Source: CAG-826 sp964504595
GTDB lineage: Bacteria > Bacillota_I > Bacilli_A > RFN20 > CAG-826
Assembly: GCA_964504595.1 (NCBI GenBank)
Contig: CAZDEE010000023.1
Span: 1-14,715, forward strand
DNA: 14,715 nucleotides
Reading direction: 5' to 3'
The position numbers were made by a program, and so were the translations under genes. Below are positions 14,698 through 14,715 of the stretch, piece after piece. Position 1 is the stretch's first letter. Every line of letters begins with the position of its first letter. The notes under the pieces were generated by a model. It did not search any database and had not been told where the DNA came from. It worked only from the letters and a program-made list of their open reading frames with translations.

Positions 14698-14715
14698 TCG
14701 AGATTAATTCAAAAC

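Overview
The window is AT-rich (GC roughly 30% by eye), densely coding and entirely on the + strand. It reads as chromosomal DNA from a low-GC Gram-positive bacterium of the Bacilli/Mollicutes-related kind, such as uncultured Erysipelotrichia-, RF39- or Izemoplasma-like lineages. TGA is used as a stop (10134-10136) and Trp is TGG, so the code is standard and not Mycoplasma-like. Shine-Dalgarno sites of AGGAGG type are strong, and the promoters are sigma-A-like.

Layout. (1) 1-121: a terminator-like hairpin, then two copies of an 18-bp direct repeat, with no gene. (2) 122-475: a small orphan protein with one C-terminal membrane segment. (3) 569-1414: dapA-type aldolase. (4) 1473-4497: a tight three-gene redox operon made of a GlpA-like FAD dehydrogenase with a C-terminal [2Fe-2S] BFD-like domain, a pyridine-nucleotide/FAD oxidoreductase, and a Cys-rich DUF1667 protein. 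(5) 4579-6258: an RNase J paralogue with a decayed metal site (RNase J2-like), with its own promoter and terminator. (6) 6440-14651: one long apparent operon, ftsK/spoIIIE - ymfF-like M16 - ymfH-like M16 - acpS - type I pullulanase - plsC. It starts from an extended -10 promoter and ends at a terminator whose stem contains the plsC stop codon. (7) 14666-14715: a short tail carrying an inverted copy of the core of the left-end repeat.

The order dapA - rnjB - spoIIIE - ymfF - ymfH matches, from memory, the gene order in Bacillus subtilis. Here tepA, ymfC and ymfD are missing, and the redox trio sits between dapA and the RNase J gene. This synteny supports calling the aldolase DapA and the nuclease RNase J2. 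The trio therefore looks like an insertion into an old conserved block.

I do not see a defence system, phage, transposase, CRISPR or RNA gene. The points most worth following are the redox trio and its location, the decayed RNase J site, the complementary active-site halves of the two M16 proteins, and the shared repeat core at the two ends of the window.
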